Position numbers and translations under genes: made by a program. The notes below the pieces were generated by a model. It made no database searches, had not been told where the DNA came from, and saw only the letters and a program-made list of their open reading frames with translations. This document shows, piece after piece, positions 11,985-22,740 of a stretch of 64,000 nucleotides of DNA (position 1 is the stretch's first letter; every line of letters starts with the position of its first letter). Source of the stretch: Cynocephalus volans (lineage: Eukaryota > Chordata > Mammalia > Dermoptera > Cynocephalidae). Location: the NCBI RefSeq assembly GCF_027409185.1, contig NC_084478.1:81079624-81143623 (forward strand), given 5' to 3'.

Positions 11985-12250
11985 CTGCGGAATGCCCTTC
12001 CCCCACTTGGAGGCCTGGAGAAATACAACTCACCCTACAAGGTCTGGCTCAAATATCACCCCCTTAGAAGCGCTATGGGATGCCTCTCCAGTAAGACGAG
12101 TTGCTCTGTCTCCAGTGTTCCCACAGCTCTGGCTTCATGTTAGTAACAGAGCTTGAAACATGTTGGGCCCTGCTTTTCCTCCCCCCTTGCCTTGTCTGGG
12201 AATTCCTAAGTGGCCAGGTTGGGGCTGTGTCCGTGTCTCCCATTCCAGTC
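11985..12250 (+). mobile_element. L2-like LINE fragment, sense
   Basis: 'cggaatgcccttcccccact ... aaggtctggctcaaatatcacccccttagaagc' follows the L2 order (usual 'ggaatgctcttcccc ... agctcaaatgtcacctcctcag'). Confidence 0.55.
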
Positions 12251-12481
12251 CCAGTAGTTGAAGGAGCTTCATAAATATTTGGTAAATCAAATTACAAAAC
12301 CATGCCAGTTGGTTGTCCCCTTCTCTTCCTCATCTCTCTCGTTATGCCCATCACCATTTTTCCATTTTGCCATCTCCCTGGAGGTTAAAGTAACACAACT
12401 GCACCTGCTTTTCATCATGTGTGCCGACTGTCTACATCTGATGGGGAAGTATCCTCTCTATCCATGGAAATGCCCCTCTTA

Positions 12482-12829
12482 TTTTTTTAAAAAAATATTT
12501 TATTTTATTTTGTCGATATACAATGTGGTTGATTATTGTGGCCCATCACCAAAACCTCCCTCCCTCCTCCCTCTCCCCCCTCCCTCCCAACAATGTCCTT
12601 TCTGTTTGCTTGTCGTATCAACTTCAAGGAATTGTAATTGTTGTGTCTTCTTCCCCCCCGTTTTTTTTTTTTTTGTGTATTTATTTATTTATTTTTAGCT
12701 CCCACCAATAAGTGAGAACATGTGGTATTTCTCTTTCTGTGCCTGACTTGTTTCACTTAATATAATTCTCTCTAGGTCCATCCATGTCGTTGCAAATGGC
12801 AGTACTTCATTCTTTTTTATAGCTGAGTA
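12482..12829 (-). mobile_element. Young L1, 5'-truncated, with 15 bp target-site duplication
   Basis: It is 348 bp of L1 3' end read in reverse: an A-tail as T-run, 'tgtcgatatacaatgtggtt', a C-rich 3' UTR, 'agctcccaccaataagtgag', ending in ORF2 C-terminal sequence. Direct repeats 'gaaatgcccctctta' (12467-12481) and 'gaaatgcccttctta' (12830-12844) differ by one base. It lies about 350 bp beyond the HDAC8 polyadenylation site, in the same orientation as the gene. Confidence 0.9.
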
Positions 12830-12844
12830 GAAATGCCCTTCTTA

Positions 12845-13179
12845 GGTCTGACGTGCCAACCTGCTCTTCCATCCCTAAATTCCTCCTTGGGCAGGGGCAG
12901 TTTAACCCCAGGGTGCCGGGAAGACCCTCTTCATGGTTGCAGCGCCTGTATTCCCATGCACCGCCCCTCCCACCCCCCCCCATGGATGGGCCCCAGTGCA
13001 AGACAGAGCTTGGTCTTCTGTCCCTAGGACTTGCGCAGGGGGTCCAACACTCAGGGTCAGCCTCTCAGTCTGGGCCAGATCAGAGCATGGAAGTACTTGA
13101 TACTTCAGTGAGAGGAAAAGTTCAGAACCATGTGTGCTGTTGGTGGTGGCTTACAATGAGGACAATGGGACAAAGGGGT
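12845..13179. other. Region immediately downstream of HDAC8, no gene seen
   Basis: GC-moderate unique sequence between the L1 target site and the HDAC8 poly(A) region. No coding or RNA signal is recognised. Confidence 0.45.
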
Positions 13180-13718
13180 AGGTTTTAAAGATTTTATTAA
13201 AAACCAAAATAGATACATAATCCTAAAACAACACCAGCGTATTTCTCCCCACCTCCCATTCTGCTGATCAGTCACCCTCCCCCAGGGCTCCACCTGGATG
13301 GTCCTGAGGCCCAAACCCCGCCTCTCAGCTGCTCCCCGCACCACAAATTGATGACCAAAGTGCCATGCTCTCCTCCAGCTTCTGATTTGTCTCCTTTAAG
13401 AAAATAAAAATACCCCTTCCCCAACTTGCTTAAAAATAATTTTCAAAGATTAAAAATGGTTTTTGTGTGTTCTTTAAAAATAAACACTCTAAATGTTGGA
13501 TATCTCCCTCTTCCCCTAGGCCTAATTGAGGACTCTGGGGTGCCTGCCTCCTCACCCCAGGAGGCCAGCTGCCACTTGGTGGCCCTTGGAAATTTTCAGG
13601 AAGTAATTCTTTCCAAATTTCCCCTGCAGCCACAAATTCCACAAACTGCTTGCATAAACATGCTGTCTTCATTACAGCACTGCTCCTCAGCTCTGGAAAC
13701 CTGATCTCGTTTTGTCAA
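13180..13718 (-). other. HDAC8: HDAC8 3' UTR
   Basis: On the minus strand this follows directly from the TAG stop at 13719-13721. It runs about 540 bases to just past an AATAAA signal at 13193-13198. No other gene signal is present. The minus-strand start has the expected continuation 'ttgacaaaacgagatcagg'. The exact cleavage site is inferred from the signal position, not seen. Confidence 0.8.
13193..13198 (-). terminator. HDAC8: HDAC8 polyadenylation signal AATAAA
   Basis: The plus strand reads 'tttatt', giving canonical AATAAA on the minus strand about 520 bases after the stop codon. It is followed by 'atctttaaaacc', a plausible cleavage region around 13175-13185. Confidence 0.75.
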
Positions 13719-13741
13719 CTAGACCACATGCTTCAGATTTC
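13719..13741 (-). CDS. HDAC8: HDAC8 terminal coding exon (last residues and stop)
   Basis: The minus strand reads an acceptor 'tttgcag' (13742-13748) with a pyrimidine-rich run before it, then 23 coding bases. Joined to the G that ends the previous exon they encode Gly-Asn-Leu-Lys-His-Val-Val and TAG. This is the known C-terminus of HDAC8, a class I zinc-dependent lysine deacetylase whose substrates include the cohesin subunit SMC3. The splice phase matches the upstream exon exactly (one base carried over), which is strong evidence that both are real. The exon is only marginally coding; the rest is 3' UTR. The acceptor has a good tract ('tttgttttctctcctg' on the minus strand). No frameshift or premature stop is seen, so the copy looks functional. 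Confidence 0.93.
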
Positions 13742-13754
13742 CTGCAAACAGGAG

Positions 13755-13825
13755 AGAAAACAAAATTCAAATTCAGGTAATGTATGTGAATTATACCTCA
13801 ATAAAGCTGTTTTTTAAAAAAAGCA
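13755..13825 (+). mobile_element. Old L1 3' tail, sense
   Basis: 'aggtaatgtatgtgaattatacctcaataaagctgttttttaaaaaaa' is a typical old L1 3' end with its A-rich tail. It begins within about 15-35 bases of the HDAC8 terminal acceptor. Confidence 0.6.
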
Positions 13826-14095
13826 CTGCATTTTGGGGCTTATTCTCTTGCTGCTCTTGAGAACCCTTGTGAACAAGCCCAGGCTAGCCTGCTGATTGAT
13901 GACAGACAAATGGCCCAGATACCCCTGTCACCCCAGCAAACACCAGCCAACTACTGGACAGATAAATGAGGCCTTTGACAGCCAGCTGACTGCAGTTGCT
14001 GGGTGAATCAGGCCCAAACCAGAAGAACCACCCAGCTGAGCCCAGCTCAATTGCTAATCCACAGAGTCATGAGCTCAACAAGTGGTTGTTTTAAG

Positions 14096-14096
<1 letters not shown>
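13826..14096. other. Intronic sequence, no other feature
   Basis: Unique-looking intron sequence with no coding or repeat signal recognised. Confidence 0.4.

Positions 14097-14140
<44 letters not shown>
14097..14140. repeat. (CA)22 microsatellite
   Basis: Perfect CA dinucleotide run of about 22 units in the HDAC8 last intron. It is likely polymorphic. Confidence 0.97.
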
Positions 14141-14143
<3 letters not shown>

Positions 14144-14469
14144 ACGTAACACTTTTCAGAGTTCACACTTCACTAACTGCATCAAATTGCCCCCTCTCCC
14201 CAAACTTTCTTCCCCTCTCTGCAGGGCACAACCCTCCTAGCCTTTTTTCTTGTGAGTACCTGTCAAGTATGGACTGGGGGCTTTTCCCTGCCCTCAGGCC
14301 TAGCAGTCTTTGAGGGAAAAGTGATCCTTTGAAGTCCTACAGGACTGGGCTCCAGGAATGAAAAGTTTGCTCACTTGGTCCCTCCTTGGTCTTCTCCTTG
14401 CCCCACTTCCTCAAGTAGAAACACTGGGCTCCAAACCCTACTGACCACTTCTCTGAAACAGGAAAAATG

Positions 14470-14590
14470 CTCCATGAGGGCAGGGACCTGGACTGTCTTA
14501 CTTTCAGTTGATCTCCAAAGTCTAGCATAGTACCTCACACATAGTAGGTGCTCAGTAAGTGGCTAAAGGAATGGATGAATGGAAGAAAGG
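14470..14590 (+). mobile_element. L2 LINE 3' end, sense
   Basis: 'gctccatgagggcagggacctgg', 'agtacctcacacatagtaggtgctcagtaagtggc', then 'gaatggatgaatgg' is the standard L2 3' end. A short GGAA-rich tract (about 14580-14608) follows. Confidence 0.85.
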
Positions 14591-14639
14591 AAGGAAGGAA
14601 AGAAGAAACAAATCAGAAACTCACTTAACTATCTACTTT

Positions 14640-14965
14640 AATTTTTAATTTTTAAATTACCCTACAGTAACATTGACTTTTTTGTACATACAGATCTATA
14701 ATTTTTAAACACATGTATAGATTCATGATAGAGAACATTTCCATCACCCCACCCAATCCTCTTGTGCTATCCTTTTGCAGTCACATCCTCCTCCCTTCCC
14801 TACCACCTGGCAACCACTGATCTGTTCTTTATCACTGTAGTGTTGTCATTTTGAGAATGTCATATAAATGGAATCAAACAGTATGTAACCTTTTAAGATT
14901 GGCTTCTTTCACTCAGCATAATGCCTTTTAGATTCATTAAAATGTTTGCATGTATCAATAGTTCA
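14640..14965 (-). mobile_element. Old L1 3' UTR fragment, antisense
   Basis: 'cacctggcaaccactgatctg', 'atgtcatataaatggaatcaaacagtatg', 'ggcttctttcactcagcataatg' are the classical reverse L1M words. Confidence 0.75.
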
Positions 14966-16197
14966 TTCCTTTTTCTTTGTACTTAACTTTTCATTTAAAA
15001 ATAATTATAGATTCACAGGAAGTTGCAGAAAAAATAGTACAGAGAGGTCCCATGTACCCTTCACCAGGTTTTGCCAAATGTTAACATCTTACACAATTGT
15101 TGTTCAATATCAAAACCAGGAAATTGACATTGGTACAATTCACAGAGCTTACTCAGATTTCATTAGTTTTACATGCATTCATTTGTGTGTATAGTTCTAT
15201 GAAATCCTATCACAAGTATTGATTCATGTAACCTCTGCCACAATCAAGATACAGAATTATTCCATCACCACAGAGATCTCCCTTCTGCTACCCCTTTACA
15301 GTCAATCCCACCTCACCTCCCTCACCATCCCTAAGCCCTGACAACCATTAATCTATTCTCCATCTCTCAAATTTTGTCACTTTGAGAATGTTATATAAAT
15401 GGAATCACACAGGACATAAACTTTTGCAATTGGCTTTTTTCATTCAGTATATTGCCATTATGATCTGTCCAAGTTGTGGTGTGTATCAAGTTTGTTGCTT
15501 TTTATTGCTGAGCAGTAATCCATGGGATGGATGTAGTACAGTCTGTTTAACCGGTTAGTTGTTGAAGGCCATCTGAGCTGTTTCCAGTTTTTGGATATTA
15601 TGATTAAGGCTGCTATGAACATTCATGAGCAGGTTTTTATGTGAACATAGTTTTCATTTTTCTGAGATAAATGCCCAGAAGTGTAATTGCTGGGTTGTGT
15701 GGTAGTTGTGTGTTTAGTTTTATGAGAAACTGCCAAGCTGTTTTCCAGTATGGTGGTACCATTTTACATTCCCACAAGCAATGTGTGTGAGTGATCTAGT
15801 TTCCCAGCATCCCTGCCAGCATTTGGTGTTGTTTTTTTATTTTGGCCATTCTGACAGGTGTGTGGTGATATCTCATTGTGATCACAATTTGCATTTTCCT
15901 AATGGCTGATGATGTTGAACATCTTTTTGTGTGCTCATGCTCATTTGCCATCTGTATATCCTCCTCATGTCTTTTGCCCATACTCTAATTGGGTTTTCCT
16001 TTTCACTGTTGAGTTTGGAGTTTTTAAAATATATTTTAGATACAAATCTGTTGTCAAATATATGATTTGCCAATATTTTATCTCATTATGTAATTTATCT
16101 TTTCAGTCTCTAAAAAGGGTTTTTGCAAAGCACAAGTTAATTTTGATGAGGTCTGATTTACCAACTTTTTCCTTTTTTTGATCATGCTTTTGGTGTC
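14966..16197 (-). mobile_element. Old L1 (L1M-type) 3' part, antisense
   Basis: A second L1 copy abuts the previous one and repeats the same 3' UTR order ('cctgacaaccattaatctattc', 'aatgttatataaatggaatcac'). It continues into ORF2 ('cccagaagtgtaattgctgggtt', 'cctaatggctgatgatgttgaac', 'tatatgatttgccaatatttt'). It is heavily mutated. The minus-strand frames here are ORF2 debris. Confidence 0.8.
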
Positions 16198-16199
16198 TT

Positions 16200-16545
16200 A
16201 AACCCCTAAGTTCAAAATCTCTGAATAATCTTCAATTCTTCATCTCTTAGTTCACGCCCCCTCCACATCTTATCAGTTACCAAGCCTAACCTCAAGACTT
16301 CTCTCAAATCTGTCCCATCCTTTCTGTTCCACTTTCTCTACCTTAGTCACATCTCTTATTACTCAGGTCACTGCAACAGCCTCTTACTGGTGCTCCAGCT
16401 TCTAGAGCTGTCCCCCATGCAATTTCTAGCTGTGATCACATCCCTCCCCTGCTTCAAAAACCTTCAGCAGCTCCTGATTGCCTATAAATGAAGTCCAAAT
16501 CCTCAGCTTAAATAGGCCCCATCCACGCTCTCCTGTGTCTGTGAC
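16200..16545 (+). mobile_element. L2 LINE fragment, sense
   Basis: 'cacatcttatcagttaccaagcctaa', 'cagcctcttactggtgctccagcttct', 'gtgatcacatccctcccctgcttcaaaaacc', 'cctataaatgaagtccaaatcc' are ordered L2 words. Confidence 0.75.
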
Positions 16546-17599
16546 TTTGCTTGTATTGTTTCCTCTGCTGAGGACAACATACAGGGGATCCTGGTGCTGA
16601 AATGAGGGTCTTTCCATCTCTAAGTATAGCTAGAGCTTGGGGAATGAGTGAATGCAGGGGTGGACAAAGTTCTGTGTCAAAGTGTTCCAACAACACATTT
16701 GCAGAGAGGAAAGGTAGGTGCTGTATTCTCTGCTGCTCCGTCTCATTCTCCAGTTACATTTGGAGGCAATTAAGAAAAACAACAGAAATAATTTCCACCA
16801 AAAGTTGACGATGAGCTATGTTGAATTTGGGTAACAATAAAAATGCAAGCTTAAATAATGCCCATTGTTTTCTCCTCACCTCCAGCTTTTCCAGCAGTGG
16901 GTGGCAGCCTGAGAAAATTCTAAAGGCCAGCATGGGCTGGGACCTGGGGAGACACGAAGTTCAGACCAAAGGGGACAAACCCAAATACCTAGAAAGGCCA
17001 AGAATATACTGCATGTGAGTAAAGCAGACTGGGGTCAAGACGTATGGAGCCCTCTTGAGCCTTTTTTCAGTTTTCTACTTTGAATCATGACATGAGTATA
17101 AGAAATAGTTTCCTTTTTCTCAACTCTACTACAGAAGAAAACAAAACCCAAACAGTGGGATGGTAAATGGAAACTCACACTTGGCCTAGAGTAGGAGATA
17201 CAAAAGGGAGTGGTGGGGTCCGTGGCAAACAGGAAGGTACATGCTCGCCAAGCGAGCAGCTGCTGCTCGGCTCCAGCCTTTAACTACCACACAGGCATGT
17301 GGGCCCAGTGTGACCAGGTCTTTCCATTTTCCGAGAGAAGGCAGAAATTCACATTTTTATGCAAAGTTTCCACAGTGTTTAATGTGGGCAACTGATTGAA
17401 ATTTTTAAAGAATATTGTGTGGGACATCAATATGAGTGGCCAAACAAAACAAATTTGCAGGCAAGATGTGGCTCATGGGCTCCCAGTTTACACCTATGGC
17501 ACCCCACTTCACTCTCAAATATCCTGGTTTGGACAATAAATTATATTGTCACCCTACCTCTGATGTACAAGAATGAGTACTGAACTGGGACTCAGAGGC
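16546..17599. other. Intronic sequence, no gene seen
   Basis: About 1 kb with no recognisable exon or RNA gene and no clear repeat. Confidence 0.4.
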
Positions 17600-17712
17600 C
17601 TGGGTTCTACTGATTCATTGACTGGCTGACTCGTTTGTTCATCTGTTTATTCAGTAAACATTTATAGAGTGTCTACTTGGTGCCAGGTACTTTGCTAGGT
17701 GCTGGTGAGCAC
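17600..17712 (+). mobile_element. Unclassified old mammalian repeat fragment
   Basis: 'cagtaaacatttatagagtgtctacttggtgccaggtactttgctaggtgctgg' is the head of the recurrent unclassified family. Confidence 0.45.
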
Positions 17713-17714
17713 TC

Positions 17715-18892
17715 TCTTTAGTCTTTCTTTTTTTAATTAATGGACTGTATTTTTAGAGCAGTTTTAGGTTTACAGAAAAACTGAGCAGAAAGTACAGAGA
17801 GCTCTCATATATTCCCTTCCTCCTTCCCCTTCAGGCAGTTTCCCCTGTTACTAACATCTTGCACTAGTGTGGTACAGTTGATGAATGAATATTGATACAT
17901 TATTAACTAAAGTCCACAGTTTACATTAGGGTTCACTTTTGGTGTTGTGCAGATCTATGAATTTTGAAAAGTGTACAATTTTACGTATCCACCATTACAG
18001 TATCATACAGAACAGTTTCACTGCTCTAAAAATCCCCTGTGCTCCATTGATTCATCCCTTTCTTCCTTCTCCCCAAGAAGCCTGGCAACCACTGATCTTT
18101 TTACTGTCTCTGTAGTTTTGCCTTTCCAGAATGTCATATGGTTGGAATCATATAGTATGTAGCCTTTTCAGCCTGGCTTCTTTCACTTAGTAATATGCAT
18201 GTAAGTTTCCTCCATGTCTTTTTGTGGCATGATATTTCACTTCTTCTTAGCGCTGAATAACATTTCATTGTCTCGATGTATCACAGTTTATCCACTCACC
18301 TCCTGAAGGACATCTAGTTTGCTTCCAAGTTTTGGCAATTATGAATAAAGTTGCTATAAACATTCATGTGCAGGTTTTTTAGTGGACGTGAGTTTTCAAC
18401 TTATTTGGGTAAAAACAAAGGAGAATGATTGCTGGATCATAGGGTAAGACTATGTTCAAGCTTTGGAATGAAATGCCAAACTGTCTTTCCAAGTGGCTGT
18501 GCCATTTTTCATTCCCACCAGCAATGAATGAGAGTTCCTATTGCTCCACATCTTCACCAACATTTGGTGTTGTCAGTGTCTTGGATTTCAGCCATTCTAA
18601 CAAGTGTGTAGTGATATCCCATTGTTTTAATGTGTAATTCTGTAATGACATATGATACTGGGCATCTTTTCATATATTTATTTGCCATCTATATATAATC
18701 TTTGGTGAGCTGTCTGTGCATATCTTTTGCCCATTTTAAAATTGGGATGTTTGTTTTCTTATTGTTGAGTTTTAAGAGTTCTTTGTATATTCTGGATACA
18801 AGTTTTTTGCTGGATGTGAGCTTTGCAAATATTTTTCTCAGTCTCTGGGCTTGTCTTTTTACTCTGTTAATCTTTAGTCTTTTCATTGTAGA
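17715..18892 (-). mobile_element. Old L1 (L1M-type) 3' part, antisense
   Basis: 'agagcagttttaggtttacagaaaaactgagcagaaagtacagag', 'cctggcaaccactgatctttttac', 'gaatgtcatatggttggaatc', 'gattgctggatcatagggtaagactatg' run in reverse L1 order from 3' UTR into ORF2. Confidence 0.85.
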
Positions 18893-18893
18893 G

Positions 18894-19115
18894 CAGCACT
18901 GTCCAAAAGAACTTTCTGGGATGATGGAAATGTTCAATATCTTTGCTGTCCAGTATGGTAGCCACTAGTCACATGAGGCTATTGAGCATTTGAAATACGG
19001 CTAGTGCAAGTGAGGAACTGAATTTTAAATTTTATTTAATTTTTTAATTAACTTACATTTGAATAGCCACATGTAGCTAGTGGTGACTGTATCGGACAGT
19101 ACAGATATGGAACAG
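18894..19115. mobile_element. hAT-type non-autonomous DNA transposon
   Basis: The ends are 'cagcactgtcc' (18894) and 'ggacagtacag' (ending 19104), an inverted repeat. The interior 'ggtagccactagtcacatgaggctattgagcatttgaaat' and 'gaatagccacatgtagctagtgg' is a very common mammalian MER-type element. I cannot give the exact MER name with certainty. Confidence 0.75.
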
Positions 19116-19149
19116 TCCCCTTGTGCTTTTTGTTTCCTTCATGACATTG

Positions 19150-19985
19150 ACTAGGGGTCATCCTTATTTCCTCCTTTGTTTACAACCTTTCTTCTTTCCA
19201 ATCCATTAGCAAGTCCTGTGGATTTTATCTCCAAAATATATTCCAAAATCACCCCCTTTCCTCCATCCCTCACTTTGACTTTACTCCAGACCACAACCAC
19301 CCCTTGCATGGACGACTCTAACAGCCTCAAAACTGGACTTTACTTCCTTCCTTGTCCTCTACAACCTATTCTCTGTATAGCAACCAGAGTATTTTGTTAA
19401 TACTTACGTCAGACCACATCACTCTTTGCTCAAAACCCTCTAACAGCCTCCAATCACACCTAGCATAAAATCCAAGCTATTCACCTGCAGGATCTGGTCC
19501 CTTGTCGTCTCCTACCACTACCCCTCCTTGCTCACTAGTTTCCAGCCACATGGGTCTTTGTGTGGTTTGAACACACGAATCATTTTTCCCTCTTAGGGCT
19601 TCCCCTTTCTTTGCACTTGCTGTTCCTTTGCCTGGAATATTCTGTTCCTGGATATTCCCATTTCTGACTCTTCTCATCACCTGTCACCTTGAGTCAACAG
19701 GTCTCAACTCAAAAGTCACCTCTGAGTGCCCTTAGGACCACCCAAGCTAAGTAGCCACCTCCCAGTCACTCCTTTTCTCTGACATGATCCTGTTTTATTT
19801 TCTTTAATGCACTTAGCACACTAAAAATATCTTGCATGTTTCTTTAGTTGCTTGCTGTCTGTCTCCCCTCACAAGCTCTATGAGGCCTGGGATCTTGTCT
19901 GTCTTATTCATGACTTTGCTGTTAGCACCCTCAACAGTGCCTGGCACATAGTAGGTGCTCAACACCTATTCACTGAAAGAATGGA
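19150..19985 (+). mobile_element. L2 LINE, long 3' part, sense
   Basis: More than 800 bases of ordered L2 sequence: 'cagaccacatcactctttgctcaaaac', 'gatctggtcccttgtcgtctcctacc', 'gcacttgctgttcctttgcctggaat', 'tctcaactcaaaagtcacc', ending 'agtgcctggcacatagtaggtgctcaac'. It is decayed and encodes nothing. Confidence 0.9.
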
Positions 19986-20714
19986 CATCTGTAGAGCTAC
20001 AGGGCAGCTGATCAAGCACTTTCCCATTCAATCTACAGAGGCTTAAAACTTGGTCATTGGTCTTAAGGACCTCATAAATGTGCTTGAGGTGAGCAAACAC
20101 ATGCTAACAAGAGGAGAATCAATGCTACCAGGCTAGGTGGCAAATGAGCCCTGAAGACAGTCAGCATCATAGCAGTTTGGAGGAATGCTGGAGTGATCCC
20201 AGAACCCTTGCAGGCTGAGCGGCACCAGAGAGGAACGAAGAAGTGAATTTAGGACTGCTGAAAAGTCTTTCTAAAACTACAATCACATGAGTACACCTTT
20301 CAGGAATGTTCTTATATCTACTTAACATCTGTATTAATGTGACTACCTAATAGTTTTCTTTGCATCAACTCACTTTTAAAATGTTAATATCTGTTTTGGC
20401 CTCATCTATCTATCCTAAGAAGAAATAATAACAATAATAATGATAAAAACAGACTTGATGTGCTTATTACATTTTTAAACATACATTAAAATAAATATGA
20501 CTACTAAAATTAAAAATGTCTTTGTGTCATCTCAGATCATCTCGCACATAGAGGAACATGAGGCACATTTTGAGAAAAACCATGGTAGGAATTGCTCTTG
20601 GGCAGCCAGTGCCCAGGCTTTCCTGCTGCCATCAGCCTCTGGTTCCTGAGAATCTTGGGTGGTGTGCACCCGCCCCCATTCAGCCCTGTCAGTCCAATCT
20701 GGCCCACTTTTCTG
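19986..20714. other. Intronic sequence, no gene seen
   Basis: An A-rich part around 20415-20520 contains AAT/ATA simple sequence. Nothing else is recognised. Confidence 0.4.
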
Positions 20715-21190
20715 TCCATTCATTGCACAAGCCTTTACTGATGTTTATAATGGCCTAGGCCCTGTGCTGGGTGCTGGGGTCACAGAGGAGAACAAGACAA
20801 AGTTCTTGCTTTCAAGGAGCTCTCAGTCTAGAGAGGAACACACCTATTTGGAGACAGACACATCACAGTCCATAGCAACAAGATAATAAAATACCAGTAT
20901 GTACAGAGGGCTGAGGGCAGAAAAAGAGAGGGCACGAGAGGTAGCATGTCACAGAGCAGGTGGCATGTTGAAGGGCAAAGTGGGCGGGGGGTGGGGGAGA
21001 AGGTTCCAAGCAACAGGAACAGAACAGGATGTATAAAGGCAACTGCAAAGTTTTTGTGGCCAGAACACAGGATGAAGGTCAGGGAGGGGGGCAAAGAGGC
21101 TTGAGAGGTGGCCAGAAGCCGTATCATGGCTTTATCCTAGAGGCCATGGAGAGCCTCTGAGAAATTTTAAGGAGACAAGGAGCTCTCGTC
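20715..21190 (+). mobile_element. Unclassified old mammalian repeat, long copy
   Basis: 'ggccctgtgctgggtgctggggtcacagaggagaacaagac', 'caaggagctctcagtctagag', later 'ttccaagcaacaggaacagaacaggatg' and 'tcatggctttatcctagaggccatggagagcc' give the full order of the recurrent old family. I do not recall its database name. Confidence 0.55.
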
Positions 21191-22740
21191 TGTCCTAGGG
21201 CTAGAGCAAGCTTTCCAGCTGCTACTCCATCATGGCCATCTCTACCTGAGAACAACGGCAGTACAAAGGAGTTTTGTGAAGCCTTGGGCATGTACTGATA
21301 TGGATGACTGATTTACTGTTTAGCTCTTAATTGTCAACTACATTGTTGCCTTGGAATGTCATCCCTCCTGTCATCAGAGACCCTTTTGATGACAATTAAG
21401 TATAACCACCAATTACCACTTGTCTGCCTCTGACCTGAATTAGAACTTGAGGTTGTGGATTAATCCCACCAGGCTTCTGGCATTTACAGGATATGAGCAC
21501 TTAAAGGATATTACCTTGATGGGTAGGGTTCTCTGGTGTTAGCTTGCAAGGCACTACTGCAGTCTCAAGTGGAATCAAAGCAATTTCTAAAATAGCCTAT
21601 GATTCATTTTTTCTCCCCTCCTGTGCCTAAATCTGCTGGCTCCATGTGGAGGGATGGGCACCAGTAACTGCAGAGGTGACATCACAGGAGTGGGCTGCTT
21701 GCCTGCCAGCCAGCTTGTGGAGCTGGGCCTCGCAGTTGTCTATCTCCTGGGCTGAGCAATGCCTCCCAGCCGTTTTGGAGTCACAGCTGCCAGGTTCTTT
21801 GGTTGATGTGCCTTCTCCACATTTCTTTTTCAGACAAAAATTCTGGGCTGGGAAATCCAGGATAATGGGAATAGCAGCAGTAGGAAGAATAATACAGCCT
21901 TACATCTGTATAATACTTCAGAGTTTTGAAAGCCATTTGCTCCATTTTGCTCCACCCAAACACCAGTGGGAAATGGAAGCTGGGATTTTCAGCTTGAACT
22001 GGAGACAAACTCTCACTCTTGCATAAAATAGCTAAATTCTAACATCCTCTATTTACCTCAGGGCACATCATAATTAGGCTTTGGATACCACCAGAAGGTC
22101 AGAGAGACTCCCTTTAGCTTCTAGGTGTTTCCTGGAAGATAAATTCTCCAGGACAAATTACTTGGCAGGCGCAATCTATTAACTGTGCCATCTCAATTGG
22201 GCCAGCAAGTAGTGCCAGTCTCAGCACTGCCAACTCCTTCTGCACACCCTGGTTTACAGTCCCAATGGTCCCAAAGACCTTTACTGGAGCCAAAGGCATG
22301 GCCACTAACAGTAAAGCCCTGAAGGTAAGGTGTGTCAGGAACATCTGAAAGTGCCAACCACTGCCAGAGTAGCTCAAGGGTCTGTGAAAGGAAAACCCAC
22401 AATTCAAGCCACATCAACCATCACTGCAGATCCTGAAGTGAAGGGTCAGCAAGCCCAGTCGTCAACAGCTGAGGAGTGGGGTGGAGGAATTCTTTTCTTG
22501 GGTAAGCCATAAAAATAGTTCTGGAGTGGTCTCATGTTTGCTCTGTGATCTTCCAGCACCTGGTCCCAGCATGGCTTGGTGTCCCCAGTGCTCTACTGCC
22601 ACAGTTGCCATGAGAAGTCTCCCCCAGCCTAGTTCCCCTCCCCTGATCTTCCCCAGCATCTTGGCCACCAGGATGCAAGCCAAAGGGGTGGCATATTCCT
22701 GCTTGGTCCTCCTGGTTTTAGATTAGACTTCAGTGTCACT
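21191..22740. other. Intronic sequence, no gene seen
   Basis: Unique-looking. 21340-21460 has an AT-rich, motif-dense character (see findings). 22330-22512 has a short plus-strand frame rich in Ala, Thr, Lys, Gln and Ser that matches nothing I can name with confidence. Confidence 0.4.

Noticed and set aside
12258..12698. 146-residue plus-strand open frame
   Set aside because: Its second half is the young antisense L1 insertion at 12482-12829.
1..13180. Neighbouring gene CITED1 downstream of HDAC8
   Set aside because: In human CITED1 lies further downstream, by recollection; no CITED-like coding text is seen in this part of the window.
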